DNA of 64,000 bases from Hymenobacter artigasi (GTDB lineage Bacteria; Bacteroidota; Bacteroidia; Cytophagales; Hymenobacteraceae), in contig NZ_JAAVTK010000010.1 of NCBI RefSeq assembly GCF_012275535.1, forward strand, positions 124,001-188,000. Reading direction: 5' to 3'. A model generated the notes under the pieces. It was given only the letters and a program-made list of their open reading frames with translations, was not told the origin of the DNA and searched no databases. Shown one piece after another: positions 40,388 through 48,323 of the stretch. Each line of letters starts with the position of its first letter. The stretch's first letter is position 1. The position numbers and the translations under genes were made by a program.

Positions 40388-40507
40388 ACGGTCATGCTGA
40401 GCGCAGCCGAAGCATCTCTACCGAAGCATCTCTACCGAAGCATTAAACCTCTTCCGATTGGATTACTCTCGTGGTAGAGATGCTTCGGCTGCGCTCAGCA
40501 TGACCGT
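40388..40507. repeat. Intergenic palindrome, family B, copy 2, with internal tandem repeat
   Basis: Outer arms ACGGTCATGCTGAGCGCAGC and the complement ending GCTCAGCATGACCGT. The left arm contains the 14-mer CGAAGCATCTCTAC in 2.5 tandem copies (40408-40443). It follows the phosphorylase stop by 32 nt. Confidence 0.88.
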
Positions 40508-40536
40508 TCTTCTTGACTTTGAGCTACTGTTTTCGG

Positions 40537-40842
40537 TTAGTAAAAATCAAACCCAAGTACGGCGCGCAGCGGCAGCGAAGCGCCCGATTTCAGCGTGAGA
40601 TGCTCCGCATCGGCGGCCCAGATGGTGGTGGCCACGCGCTTGGTAGCCCCGTCAGTGGTCTGGAAATAAATGTCGAGCTTGCCGTGGTAGGCGTTGCCCA
40701 GCGTCACGGCGCGGTCGGCATCGGCGCGGCGGCGCTGGCGGTCGGCTTCGTTGAGCAGCACATCGGCGGGGCCGAAGTTCATCTCGGCTATTTCTTCCTT
40801 CTCAACAATTTCAACAGTATCAGCGGAATAGGTGAAAGACAT
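40537..40842 (-). CDS. Hypothetical protein, conserved-looking
   Basis: 101-residue protein that I do not recognise. It has no signal peptide; the first third is acidic (VEIVEKEEIAEMNFGPADVLL) and the rest is beta-rich (KLDIYFQTTDGATKRVATTIWAADAEHLTLKSG), ending LGFDFY. The second half resembles a small beta domain. The open frame extends to 40884 but ATG at 40842 is the better start, with no -7 box evident. It lies 107 bp downstream of the acyl-CoA reductase gene on the same strand, so they may be cotranscribed. Function unknown. Confidence 0.6.
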   Translation of the reverse strand: MSFTYSADTVEIVEKEEIAEMNFGPADVLLNEADRQRRRADADRAVTLGNAYHGKLDIYFQTTDGATKRVATTIWAADAEHLTLKSGASLPLRAVLGFDFY

Positions 40843-40949
40843 GGCGGTAACTGAAAAGCGAATGGGTGGAGGAGAGGAAAGCAAAATGCCCCCCTTGCTC
40901 TATTTAAACGATAAATTACCCGCCAATGTCTGATGATTAGATGAAATTT

Positions 40950-41963
40950 CTAAGCTAGCTGCGCCAGAAATTCCATGGTGTCCACGCGGTCGGCGTACTC
41001 CTCTACGCCCGGGGCCTGGGCCTTGCCAAACGGCACGCTGCCCGCAAACCGCCCGCTGGCCGAGGTCACGCACTGCGTCTGTGCCGCCACGTCGGTGAGC
41101 TGGTCCACAAGGTCGATTTCGCTGGCATATTCGGTATAATGCACCACCGAAATGGGCGACACCAGCGCCGCGCTGCGCGTGAGCAACAGGAAGCCCGTGT
41201 CGTAGTGCGGCACGGCATTCACCAGTAGAATGCTCTTGTTGTAGTCGTAGTTGTTGTTGTATTTGTGATGATGCAGAATGGTTTCGTAACCTTGCAGGGC
41301 ATCGAGCAGGGGCACAAAGTCATAGCCTTCGGGCACGAACAGCTTGCTCACGTTGCGGCAGCCCAGGCCGTAGTACTGGAAAATATCGGGCCCCATCAGC
41401 GCCAGCTCCGCACTGGTTTCCTGGCCCGTGAGCACGGCCACGCTGGTCCGGTTGCGGCGAATGAGGTGCGGCCGCTGGCCAAAATAAAATTCAAAGTAGC
41501 GGGCCGTGTTATCCGAGCCGGTAGCGATGAAGGCATCGGCCGCGTTCAGGCGCGGCAGTACTTTGATAAAGTCCGTGAAGCGCGGCTCGATGCTCACCAG
41601 CTCTTCCATCAGCCAGGTCATCAGGGTCGTGTCGTCGGCGCTGAGCTTGGCCAGCAACACATGGCCGCTGAGCAGCACGCACAGCAGGTCGTGGAAGCCC
41701 ACCATGGGAATGTTACCGGCCATCACTACGCCCACCTGGCGCACGGTGGTAGGCTCGGTGGGGTAGCGGGCGGCCCAGAGGCGCAGCGGCGCTTCGGCCA
41801 GCAGGTGCGCAATGCCGGCTACGGCAGCCGTCACGTTGGGCTGGTCGAACCAGGCGTTCTGGTTGCGGGCGCGGGCCGCCAGCGCGGTCAAATCGTCAGA
41901 ATTGAGGGAAGTGAGGCGCTGGCCGAGGGCCACAAAAGCCGCGATGCGTTCGGAATGATTCAT
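40950..41963 (-). CDS. Acyl-CoA reductase (LuxC-type family)
   Basis: 337-residue NAD(P)H-dependent reductase of the LuxC-type acyl-CoA reductase family, related to aldehyde dehydrogenases. Landmarks: NIPMVGFHDLLCVLLSGH (nucleotide-binding region), LLAKLSADDTTLM, ATGSDNTARYFEFYFGQ and GLGCRNVSKLFVPEGYDF, the last containing the likely catalytic Cys. ATG at 41963 gives MNHSERIAAFVALGQRL; an upstream in-frame Met (41990) is less likely. It is divergent from a small 4Fe-4S ferredoxin gene, an arrangement I associate with Bacteroidota. Product and pathway are unknown. Confidence 0.87.
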   Translation of the reverse strand: MNHSERIAAFVALGQRLTSLNSDDLTALAARARNQNAWFDQPNVTAAVAGIAHLLAEAPLRLWAARYPTEPTTVRQVGVVMAGNIPMVGFHDLLCVLLSGHVLLAKLSADDTTLMTWLMEELVSIEPRFTDFIKVLPRLNAADAFIATGSDNTARYFEFYFGQRPHLIRRNRTSVAVLTGQETSAELALMGPDIFQYYGLGCRNVSKLFVPEGYDFVPLLDALQGYETILHHHKYNNNYDYNKSILLVNAVPHYDTGFLLLTRSAALVSPISVVHYTEYASEIDLVDQLTDVAAQTQCVTSASGRFAGSVPFGKAQAPGVEEYADRVDTMEFLAQLA

Positions 41964-42056
41964 GAGAAAAGGGGAGGGCGCAGGCCACAAATGGATGCGC
42001 GCGGAAGATTACCCGGCAAAATTGGCTGAAACTGTGTAAACCCCGTCGTTGTTGGT

Positions 42057-42064
42057 TAATTTTG
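42057..42064 (+). promoter_or_regulatory. -7 promoter box for the ferredoxin gene
   Basis: TAATTTTG, 94 nt before the ferredoxin ATG; a weaker CAATTTTG-like match faces the acyl-CoA reductase gene at about 42017-42024. Confidence 0.5.
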
Positions 42065-42158
42065 CAGGCCCAAAGAACGGCGCGGGGCGGGCGTTTTACG
42101 TAAAGCTCCCTCGTTCTGCTTTGGTTTCCTCACTTCACCTCCCGAACCCCGACGCCCC

Positions 42159-42509
42159 ATGGCCATCATGATAACCGACGAGTGCATCAACTGTGGTGCC
42201 TGCGAGCCGGAATGCCCCAACAACGCTATTTACGAAGGCGGCGCGCAGTGGCGCTGGGCCGATGGCACCTCGCTGAAGGAAGTGGCCGCCCCCGATGGCA
42301 CCGTGGTAGCCGGCACTGCCCCGCAAACCCCGGTTTCGGACGAGTATTACTACATCGTATCAGATAAATGCACCGAGTGCGTGGGCTTCCACGAAGAGCC
42401 GCAGTGCGCCGCCGTGTGCCCCGTCGATTGCTGCGTGGACGACCCCGACTACCGCGAAACCCGCGAGCGCCTGCTCGAAAAGAAAGAGTGGCTGCACATC
42501 GCCGCCTAG
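42159..42509 (+). CDS. 4Fe-4S dicluster ferredoxin
   Basis: 116-residue electron carrier with two 4Fe-4S clusters. The first CxxCxxCxxxCP motif is CINCGACEPECP (residues 10-21); the second is CTECVGFHEEPQCAAVCP with the expanded spacing of the 2[4Fe-4S] Allochromatium/FdxN type, followed by CCVDD. A 35-residue insert lies between the clusters. No signal peptide, so cytoplasmic. ATG start. Partner unknown; the acyl-CoA reductase is divergent and could be coregulated. Ends at a strong bidirectional terminator. Confidence 0.95.
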   Translation: MAIMITDECINCGACEPECPNNAIYEGGAQWRWADGTSLKEVAAPDGTVVAGTAPQTPVSDEYYYIVSDKCTECVGFHEEPQCAAVCPVDCCVDDPDYRETRERLLEKKEWLHIAA

Positions 42510-42531
42510 CCCGAAAGCCAGTAATATTTGT

Positions 42532-42579
42532 TCAATAAGAAAGGCCGGCTCCTACTCAGGAACCGGCCTTTCTTATTGA
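42532..42579. terminator. Bidirectional terminator, ferredoxin / amidotransferase
   Basis: TCAATAAGAAAGGCCGG-type arm pairs with CCGGCCTTTCTTATTGA around a short loop, between two convergent genes. Confidence 0.9.
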
Positions 42580-42588
42580 GTTTCCGGC

Positions 42589-43797
42589 TCAGGTGCCGCA
42601 GTTAAAATATTTATCGTAAGCTGATTCGGGAATCAGGTTCAACCGGCTCATGAGCCGGATGGGGCCGCGCAGCAGCTTCAGCAGCGCGTAATTGTTGGGG
42701 TAGTCGTGAAAAGTTTTTGCCGGAGCGGCCACAATGGCATCAAACTCGGCCCGCGTGAGCCCCAGACGCTTGATGCAGAGCGCAATCACCGAATCGTCCT
42801 CAATGGAGTTGACGCTGGAAATGCGGTGTAGTGCCACCTCGCGGCTCATCTGGCCTGAGCGCACGAGCGCTGAATAGTTGAACAGCCGCCGGTCGATATT
42901 GAACTTGATGCGGTTGAGGTAGTAAATCAGGCTCTGATAAAGGTCGTCGGAATAATGCGCGCCGGGGCTTTTCCAAGCCAACTCGCGCACCAGTATTTCG
43001 TCAACCTCAGTGCGCACATAGTCAAGGTGATACAATAGCGTTACGGTCTTGATGCGCCGCACGAAGGCATAGTAGAATATCTCTTTGACGCCCAGATTAA
43101 AGCCCGGGTCGGCGGGCTGCCAGCGCCGCAGCGGCACCGTGCCAAACTGCTTGTGCACGGCCCGCAGGTAGCGGCCATCCAGAAAATTCCAGCTGAGCGG
43201 GGCAATGCCTTCGGTGCGAAACGACTGGCCGATAATCAGGTGCCGGATGCCTTCTTTGGCCGCCACCCCATACAGGGCCGTGGCAATGCCTAGGTCGGTT
43301 CCTTCTTCCATATCGGGCACTGAAGCCTTCAGAAAGGCTATTTTCAGGTCTTTCGACTCGCGCCAGTCCGACGTGATGGTGCGCAGTTCCACGCCCAGGC
43401 GCTGGCAGGTGCGCACCATGTTTTCGCCGGCCACGGGGTTGCCGAAGCCGTCGTTGAAATGCACTGCCAGCGGGCGCAGCTTCAGCTGCGTGACGCAGTA
43501 CCAGAGGGTATAGGTGCTGTCGCGGCCGCCGCTCAGGCCCACCACGCAGTCGTAGCGGCGGTTGCGGCCGGCCCGGCGCATTTCATCGGCCTGCTGCCGC
43601 ACCGTTTCCCGGCCGGTTTCGCCGAGCGGAAAGGCCGTTTCCATCCGGTCGTGGACGTCACAGAAGGAGCAGGTACCCTCCGAATCGAAGGTGATTCCCG
43701 GCGCGGTGGTGTCCATCACGCACCGGATACACTGCTGATAATCAGCCGGTGAATTTGTTGCGGTCTGGCAAGTTGGAGAGCGTAATTGTGTTAGCAA
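42589..43797 (-). CDS. N-acetyl sugar amidotransferase (PseA/WbpG family)
   Basis: 402-residue PP-loop ATP pyrophosphatase of the family that amidates sugars in LPS or flagellar glycan synthesis (WbpG, PseA). The ATP-binding loop is GLSGGRDSTYTLW (about 88-100); an N-terminal CIRCVMD and TCSFCD pair suggests a zinc knuckle (Cys23, Cys26, Cys43, Cys46). WbpG normally works with HisH/HisF-like glutaminase partners; none is seen here. Instead a nitrilase gene lies 121 bp upstream on the same strand. The start is uncertain: TTG at 43797 is the earliest, and no in-frame ATG occurs before MDTT. Confidence 0.88.
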   Translation of the reverse strand: MLTQLRSPTCQTATNSPADYQQCIRCVMDTTAPGITFDSEGTCSFCDVHDRMETAFPLGETGRETVRQQADEMRRAGRNRRYDCVVGLSGGRDSTYTLWYCVTQLKLRPLAVHFNDGFGNPVAGENMVRTCQRLGVELRTITSDWRESKDLKIAFLKASVPDMEEGTDLGIATALYGVAAKEGIRHLIIGQSFRTEGIAPLSWNFLDGRYLRAVHKQFGTVPLRRWQPADPGFNLGVKEIFYYAFVRRIKTVTLLYHLDYVRTEVDEILVRELAWKSPGAHYSDDLYQSLIYYLNRIKFNIDRRLFNYSALVRSGQMSREVALHRISSVNSIEDDSVIALCIKRLGLTRAEFDAIVAAPAKTFHDYPNNYALLKLLRGPIRLMSRLNLIPESAYDKYFNCGT

Positions 43798-43918
43798 TGG
43801 CGGTGGAGATAAAGGGGCTGCATAAAGAAATTGGGGTGGGCAGCAAGGGCAGATTGTGGGGCACTAGGGGTGGTTGGTAGTTAAATGGAAGGGAAGGATT
43901 ACGGAAGGAAATAAACGT

Positions 43919-44833
43919 TTACGGCAGTTGGTCGAAGCGGTAGCCTTTGCGCTGGAGCATCAGGCCAATGTCGGTGCCACGCTCCGGGCGATGCGGCCGG
44001 GCGAGGTCGGCCACCACCAACTGCCCGGCAAACTCATTGAAGGCCCACTGCGCCCGCACGCCGTGGGCATCAACGGCCAGCGAGCAGCCCACACTTTTCT
44101 TGCCCTCATAGGGCCCGCCCACGATGTAGCCGACGGAGGTAACGCTCACTACCACTACGTTGTAGAGCTGAGCAAGGATTGAAAAAGGCTTCACCCATTT
44201 TTCCTGGTAGGGGTCATGCTCCTCGGTGATGGAGTAGTCCACCGTCCACGATGCCGGTGCAATAATGAATTCGGCCCCCATGCGCGCCAGGGTGTGGCCA
44301 ATGGGCAGCCCGTCGAGATAGTTATCGGCGCAGATATTTACCCCGATTTTACCCAGTGGCGTGTCCACCACATTCAGCGTCTGGCCCACAGCGTAGTAGG
44401 GCTGCTCGACGTCCAAGAGGTTTATCTTGTGATATTTAACGATGATGTTGCCCTGCGGGTCGATGAGGATTGCCGCGTTGAAGTTGCGGCCATCGGCCGC
44501 GCGCTCGGTGAGGCCGGCGCACACGTAAATCTGGTGGCGGGCCGCCGCCTCGCACAGCATGTCGCTGTACAGGCCGGGAATGGGCTGGGCCTCGTAGAGG
44601 GCGCTGGGGTGCGTCCAGGCAAAATCCAGGGTTTCCGGCAGTAGCACCAGCTCGCACTGCTGGGCGGCCGCCTGGGCAATCTGCTCCACGGCCCGGGCGA
44701 GGTTGCGGGCAGGCTCGCCGCCTTCTACCAGCAGCTGCCCCAGGCCAATGCGCAGCGTGCCAATCGGGGCCGGCACTTCAGGCAATACGGGGGCCGGAGG
44801 TGCAGGTTTGCGAAAAGAAAAGAGCGAAGCCAT
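43919..44833 (-). CDS. Nitrilase / carbon-nitrogen hydrolase
   Basis: 304-residue amidase-fold enzyme of the nitrilase superfamily. The catalytic triad is visible: Glu67 (LLPETLDF), Lys136 (KYHKINLLD) and Cys168 (GVNICADNY). Family members cleave amides, nitriles or carbamoyl groups; some domains (as in glutamine-dependent NAD synthetase) feed ammonia to a PP-loop partner. A non-family N-terminal extension of about 25 residues is Pro-rich (PAPPAPVLPEVPAP). ATG at 44833. It is the first gene of a possible two-gene unit with the sugar amidotransferase. Substrate unknown. Confidence 0.88.
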   Translation of the reverse strand: MASLFSFRKPAPPAPVLPEVPAPIGTLRIGLGQLLVEGGEPARNLARAVEQIAQAAAQQCELVLLPETLDFAWTHPSALYEAQPIPGLYSDMLCEAAARHQIYVCAGLTERAADGRNFNAAILIDPQGNIIVKYHKINLLDVEQPYYAVGQTLNVVDTPLGKIGVNICADNYLDGLPIGHTLARMGAEFIIAPASWTVDYSITEEHDPYQEKWVKPFSILAQLYNVVVVSVTSVGYIVGGPYEGKKSVGCSLAVDAHGVRAQWAFNEFAGQLVVADLARPHRPERGTDIGLMLQRKGYRFDQLP

Positions 44834-45216
44834 GAATTATTACGGAGAAGCAGACCGAATCATTCGGAAGGTACAAACGGCGGATTAAACTTTAAGCCCC
44901 GAATACTGTCGACGGCGTTCTAAAAAGCAGCTGTTTAATAGGCTTGAATAATGGTATTTTTTAACAATAAAAATATTATAAATAATGGATATTATTGAAA
45001 TACAGAATGAATGGGGTAGGGCATAATAGCCTTTGGCAAGGCCTCATGTAGGATAGCAGCAGCGATATCAGTCGGTTGTCAGCCCTGAAATTTATGTAGA
45101 TTAGGTGAAGTCGTTCGGACTTCCGGCCACGTCGTGCGGTGATTGGGGCCGAATGACTTATTGTGCCGCAGTTCTAATGCCTATTTTTGTTGCTTCTGCT
45201 ACTCGCACAAATCCCC
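44834..45216. other. AT-rich intergenic region upstream of valS
   Basis: 383 bp between the divergent nitrilase and valS genes. About 44930-45010 is markedly AT-rich for this genome. I see no gene. A valS promoter is at 45161-45189, and no T-box, riboswitch or repeat arm is recognisable. The remaining sequence has no clear feature. Confidence 0.5.
45161..45189 (+). promoter_or_regulatory. Promoter of valS
   Basis: TTG at 45161-45163 (-33) and TATTTTTG at 45182-45189 (-7), with an 18-nt spacer. This is one of the best matches to the Bacteroidota promoter in the window; valS ATG follows 27 nt later. Confidence 0.65.
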
Positions 45217-47904
45217 ATGTCGCTCGCCACCACCTACTCGCCCACCGACGTTGAAGCCAAATGGTACCAACGCTGGCAGGAGCAGGGCTTTTTCAAAGCC
45301 AAACCCAACCCCAAAAAGCAGCCCTACACCGTTGTTATCCCGCCGCCAAACGTGACGGGCGTGCTCCACATGGGGCACATGCTCAACAATACGATTCAGG
45401 ACGTGCTGGTGCGCCGCGCCCGCATGCAGGGCAAGGAAGCCTGCTGGGTGCCTGGCACCGACCACGCCAGCATCGCCACCGAGGCCAAGGTAGTGGCCTT
45501 GCTCAAAGAGCAGGGCATCAGCAAAACCGACCTTACCCGCGAGGAATTCCTGGCCCACGCATTCCAGTGGAAGGACAAGTACGGCGGCATCATTCTGGAG
45601 CAGCTCAAGCAGCTTGGCGCCTCCTGCGACTGGGACCGCACCCGCTTCACCATGGAGCCGGATTTGACCGACGCCGTGCTCCGCGTGTTTGTCGACCTGT
45701 ATAATAAAGGCCTGATTTACCGCGGCGTGCGCATGGTGAACTGGGACCCCGAAGGCCGCACCGCCATCTCCGACGAGGAGGTAATTGCCAAGGACGTGCA
45801 GGCCAAGATGTATTACCTGAAGTATGAGATTGTAGCTTCAAGCCTCAAGCCCCAAGCAGCAAGCCCATCCAATGAACAAAGCTTGCAGCCTGAAGCTGAC
45901 AGCTTGTGGCTCACGGTAGCCACCTCCCGGCCCGAAACCATCATGGCCGACGTGGCTGTGGCCGTGAATCCCAATGACCCGCGCTTCAGCCACCTGGCCG
46001 GCGCTAAGCTGCGCATTCCGCTGCTGGGCCGTGAAATCCCGGTGATTTTTGATGAGTACGTATCCATCGACTTCGGTACCGGTGCGCTGAAGGTGACACC
46101 GGCTCACGACCTGAACGACTACGAACTGGGCGTGAAGCACAACCTGCCGGTCATCGACATTCTGGCCGATAACGGCACGCTGAACGAGAAGGCCATTCTC
46201 TACGTGGGGCAGGACCGTTTTGCCGTGCGCAAGCAAATTGCCAAGGATTTGCAGGAAGCTGGCCTACTCGAGAAAATCGAGGAGTACGCCAGCATCGTGC
46301 AAACGTCGGAGCGCACCAAGGCTGTGATTGAGCCCAAGCTCAGCTTGCAGTGGTTCATGAAAATGGAGCACATGGCCAAGCCCGCGCTCGATGCCGTGGA
46401 AAACGACACCGTGCGCCTGCACCCGCCCAAGTTCAAGAACATGTACCGGGCCTGGATGGAGAACGTGCGCGACTGGTGCATCTCGCGCCAGCTCTGGTGG
46501 GGCCAGCAGATTCCGGCCTACTACCTGCCCGATGGCACCTTCGTAGTAGCCCTCACCGCCGAGGATGCCCTGCAGCAAGCCATTGCGCAGAGCGGCCGGG
46601 CCGACCTGCAGCTCAGCGACCTGCGCCAGGACGAGGACGTGCTCGATACCTGGTTTTCGTCGTGGCTGTGGCCCATTTCGGTGTTCGATGGCTTCAAAGA
46701 CCCCGACAACGCCGACATCAACTATTTCTACCCCACCAACGACCTGGTGACGGGGCCGGACATCCTCTTCTTCTGGGTGGCCCGCATGATTATGGCCGGC
46801 ATCGAATACCGCCAGGAAGTGCCGTTTAAAAACGTGTACCTCACCGGCATCGTGCGCGATGCGCAGGGCCGCAAGATGAGCAAGCAGCTCGGCAACTCGC
46901 CCGACCCGCTCGACCTCATTGCCCAGTACGGCGCCGATGGCGTGCGCACGGGCATGCTGTTTTCGGCCCCAGCCGGCAACGACCTGCTCTACGACGTGAA
47001 GCTGGTGGAGCAGGGCCGCAACTTCAGCAACAAGCTCTGGAACGCCTTCCGCTTGGTGAAAGGCTGGGAAGCCGATGCCTCGCTTCCCTTCGTGAATGAG
47101 AAGGCAGTGACCTGGTTCAATGCCCGGCTGCAGGCCGCCATTGTCGAAATGGATGACCATTTTGAGAAGTTCCGGATGTCGGATGCGCTCATGACCATCT
47201 ACAAGCTGGTGTGGGACGATTTCTGCGCCCTGTACCTGGAAATGGTAAAGCCCGCCTACCAGCATCCCATTGATGCCGAAACGCTGCGTCACACCACGGC
47301 CTACCTCGAAACGCTGCTCAAGCTGCTGCATCCCTTCATGCCCTTCATCACCGAAGAGCTGTGGCATGAGCTGGCCGAGCGCGGCCCCCGCGACTACGTG
47401 ACCGTGGCCCCGTGGCCCCGCGCCACCGCCCCCGCCCACAGCGCCGAAACGCTGGCCAGCATGGACAAGGCGCTGGCCATCGTGGCGGGCATCCGCGCCG
47501 TGCGCAACCAGAAAAATCTCGGCCCCAATAAGCCGCTGACGCTGGTAGCCAAAACCGACGAGCCGCAATTGGTAACCGACTACGAAGGCATCATTCGCAA
47601 GCTGGGCAGCATCACGGAAGTGAGCTTCGCCGATGCCGGCCCCGCCGCCTCGGTAAGCTTCGTGCTCGGCGCCGGCGAGTTCTTCATCCCGCTTGAAGGC
47701 CACATCGACATGGCTGCCGAGCGCACCCGCCTCGAAAAAGAGCTGGAATACGCCCAGGGCTTCCGCGACTCGGTGCAGAAGAAGCTCGGCAACGAGAAAT
47801 TCGCCCAGAACGCCAAGCCCGAAGTATTGGAAAAGGAGCGTCAGAAACTGGCCGATGCCGAAGCCAAAATCGCCGCACTGGAGCAGGCGTTAAAAGGCTT
47901 ATAA
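45217..47904 (+). CDS. valS: Valyl-tRNA synthetase
   Basis: Class I synthetase that charges tRNA(Val). HIGH-type motif GVLHMGHMLNN, editing-domain signature ATSRPETIMADVAVAV, and KMSKS variant KMSKQLGNSPDP; the C-terminal coiled coil (EKERQKLADAEAKIAALEQ) binds tRNA. ATG at 45217 is preferred to an upstream in-frame ATG inside the promoter spacing. 895 residues, near the usual length. Residues 206-231 (SSLKPQAASPSNEQSLQPEA and neighbours) look like a foreign insertion at the start of the editing domain; the DNA there (45834-45911) is a hairpin of AAGC-type words. Confidence 0.96.
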   Translation: MSLATTYSPTDVEAKWYQRWQEQGFFKAKPNPKKQPYTVVIPPPNVTGVLHMGHMLNNTIQDVLVRRARMQGKEACWVPGTDHASIATEAKVVALLKEQGISKTDLTREEFLAHAFQWKDKYGGIILEQLKQLGASCDWDRTRFTMEPDLTDAVLRVFVDLYNKGLIYRGVRMVNWDPEGRTAISDEEVIAKDVQAKMYYLKYEIVASSLKPQAASPSNEQSLQPEADSLWLTVATSRPETIMADVAVAVNPNDPRFSHLAGAKLRIPLLGREIPVIFDEYVSIDFGTGALKVTPAHDLNDYELGVKHNLPVIDILADNGTLNEKAILYVGQDRFAVRKQIAKDLQEAGLLEKIEEYASIVQTSERTKAVIEPKLSLQWFMKMEHMAKPALDAVENDTVRLHPPKFKNMYRAWMENVRDWCISRQLWWGQQIPAYYLPDGTFVVALTAEDALQQAIAQSGRADLQLSDLRQDEDVLDTWFSSWLWPISVFDGFKDPDNADINYFYPTNDLVTGPDILFFWVARMIMAGIEYRQEVPFKNVYLTGIVRDAQGRKMSKQLGNSPDPLDLIAQYGADGVRTGMLFSAPAGNDLLYDVKLVEQGRNFSNKLWNAFRLVKGWEADASLPFVNEKAVTWFNARLQAAIVEMDDHFEKFRMSDALMTIYKLVWDDFCALYLEMVKPAYQHPIDAETLRHTTAYLETLLKLLHPFMPFITEELWHELAERGPRDYVTVAPWPRATAPAHSAETLASMDKALAIVAGIRAVRNQKNLGPNKPLTLVAKTDEPQLVTDYEGIIRKLGSITEVSFADAGPAASVSFVLGAGEFFIPLEGHIDMAAERTRLEKELEYAQGFRDSVQKKLGNEKFAQNAKPEVLEKERQKLADAEAKIAALEQALKGL
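45834..45911. repeat. Word-hairpin inserted in frame in valS
   Basis: Left arm 45834-45864 (AGCTTCAAGCCTCAAGCCCC) and right arm 45880-45911 (GCTTGCAGCCTGAAGCTGAC) form an imperfect hairpin of AAGC words. It encodes about 26 residues at the entrance to the editing domain. Confidence 0.6.
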
Positions 47905-47921
47905 ATCTGATTTGACTTAAT

Positions 47922-47964
47922 GTAGAAAAGCCCGCTTCCTTATTCAGGAAGCGGGCTTTTCTAC
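47922..47964. terminator. Terminator after valS
   Basis: 19-bp arms GTAGAAAAGCCCGCTTCCT / AGGAAGCGGGCTTTTCTAC with a 5-nt loop, separating valS from the convergent small membrane protein gene. Confidence 0.9.
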
Positions 47965-47979
47965 GTGGTTACGGAAGCC

Positions 47980-48177
47980 TTACTGCGGGATACCGCCGGT
48001 TTGCTTTTTCTGTAGCGGAGCGAGTTGGTTTTGAAGCTGGAATGTAACCTTTTCGCAATCGGCAAAGCGCTTTTCAGCTAGTTGCAAAGCTTTTTCGCTG
48101 GCTGAAAGCTGCTGGTATAAATAGCCGATTAGGCCCAGCGCCAGTACCAGCGCCCCGAGGAAAACAAGGTTTTTCAT
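47980..48177 (-). CDS. Small single-span membrane protein, hypothetical
   Basis: 65-residue protein with an N-terminal transmembrane segment (LVFLGALVLALGLIGYLY) and a coiled-coil-like, Gln/Lys-rich tail (SEKALQLAEKRFADCEKVTF). No family is recognised. ATG at 48177 starts the hydrophobic stretch; the open frame extends upstream through the neighbouring repeat. It could be membrane-anchored with a cytoplasmic or periplasmic coiled coil. Function unknown; existence is likely but not certain. Confidence 0.6.
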   Translation of the reverse strand: MKNLVFLGALVLALGLIGYLYQQLSASEKALQLAEKRFADCEKVTFQLQNQLAPLQKKQTGGIPQ

Positions 48178-48200
48178 CAAAATAAAGGGGTAAAACAGAG

Positions 48201-48301
48201 CGTCATGCTGAGCGCAGCCGAAGCATCTCGCGTGCAATAGTAATTCAATCGCCAGGATTCACTACCACACGCGAGATGCTTCGGCTGCGCTCAGCATGAC
48301 G
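48201..48301. repeat. Intergenic palindrome, family B, copy 3
   Basis: 34-bp arms CGTCATGCTGAGCGCAGCCG ... / ... CGGCTGCGCTCAGCATGACG (48201-48234 and 48268-48301), almost perfect. Confidence 0.9.
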
Positions 48302-48323
48302 TTTTAATTAATTCAGAAATGCG

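Noticed and set aside
40950..41963. Bacterial luciferase (lux) operon, suggested by the LuxC-type reductase
   Set aside because: No luxA/B/D/E genes are present; the family is broad and occurs in non-luminous Bacteroidota.
44834..45216. T-box or other riboswitch upstream of valS
   Set aside because: No specifier-loop or T-box consensus is visible, and T-boxes are not expected in Bacteroidota.
46870..46905. KMSKQ instead of KMSKS in ValRS as a sign of inactivity
   Set aside because: The last position of the motif varies in active class I synthetases and every other motif is intact.
46264..47703. Long antisense open frames (for example opposite valS here, and also opposite murA, waaA, ftsK, the E2 gene and accC)
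   Set aside because: They mirror well-supported genes in a high-GC genome where stop codons are rare on the opposite strand; none has a recognisable domain, promoter or plausible start.
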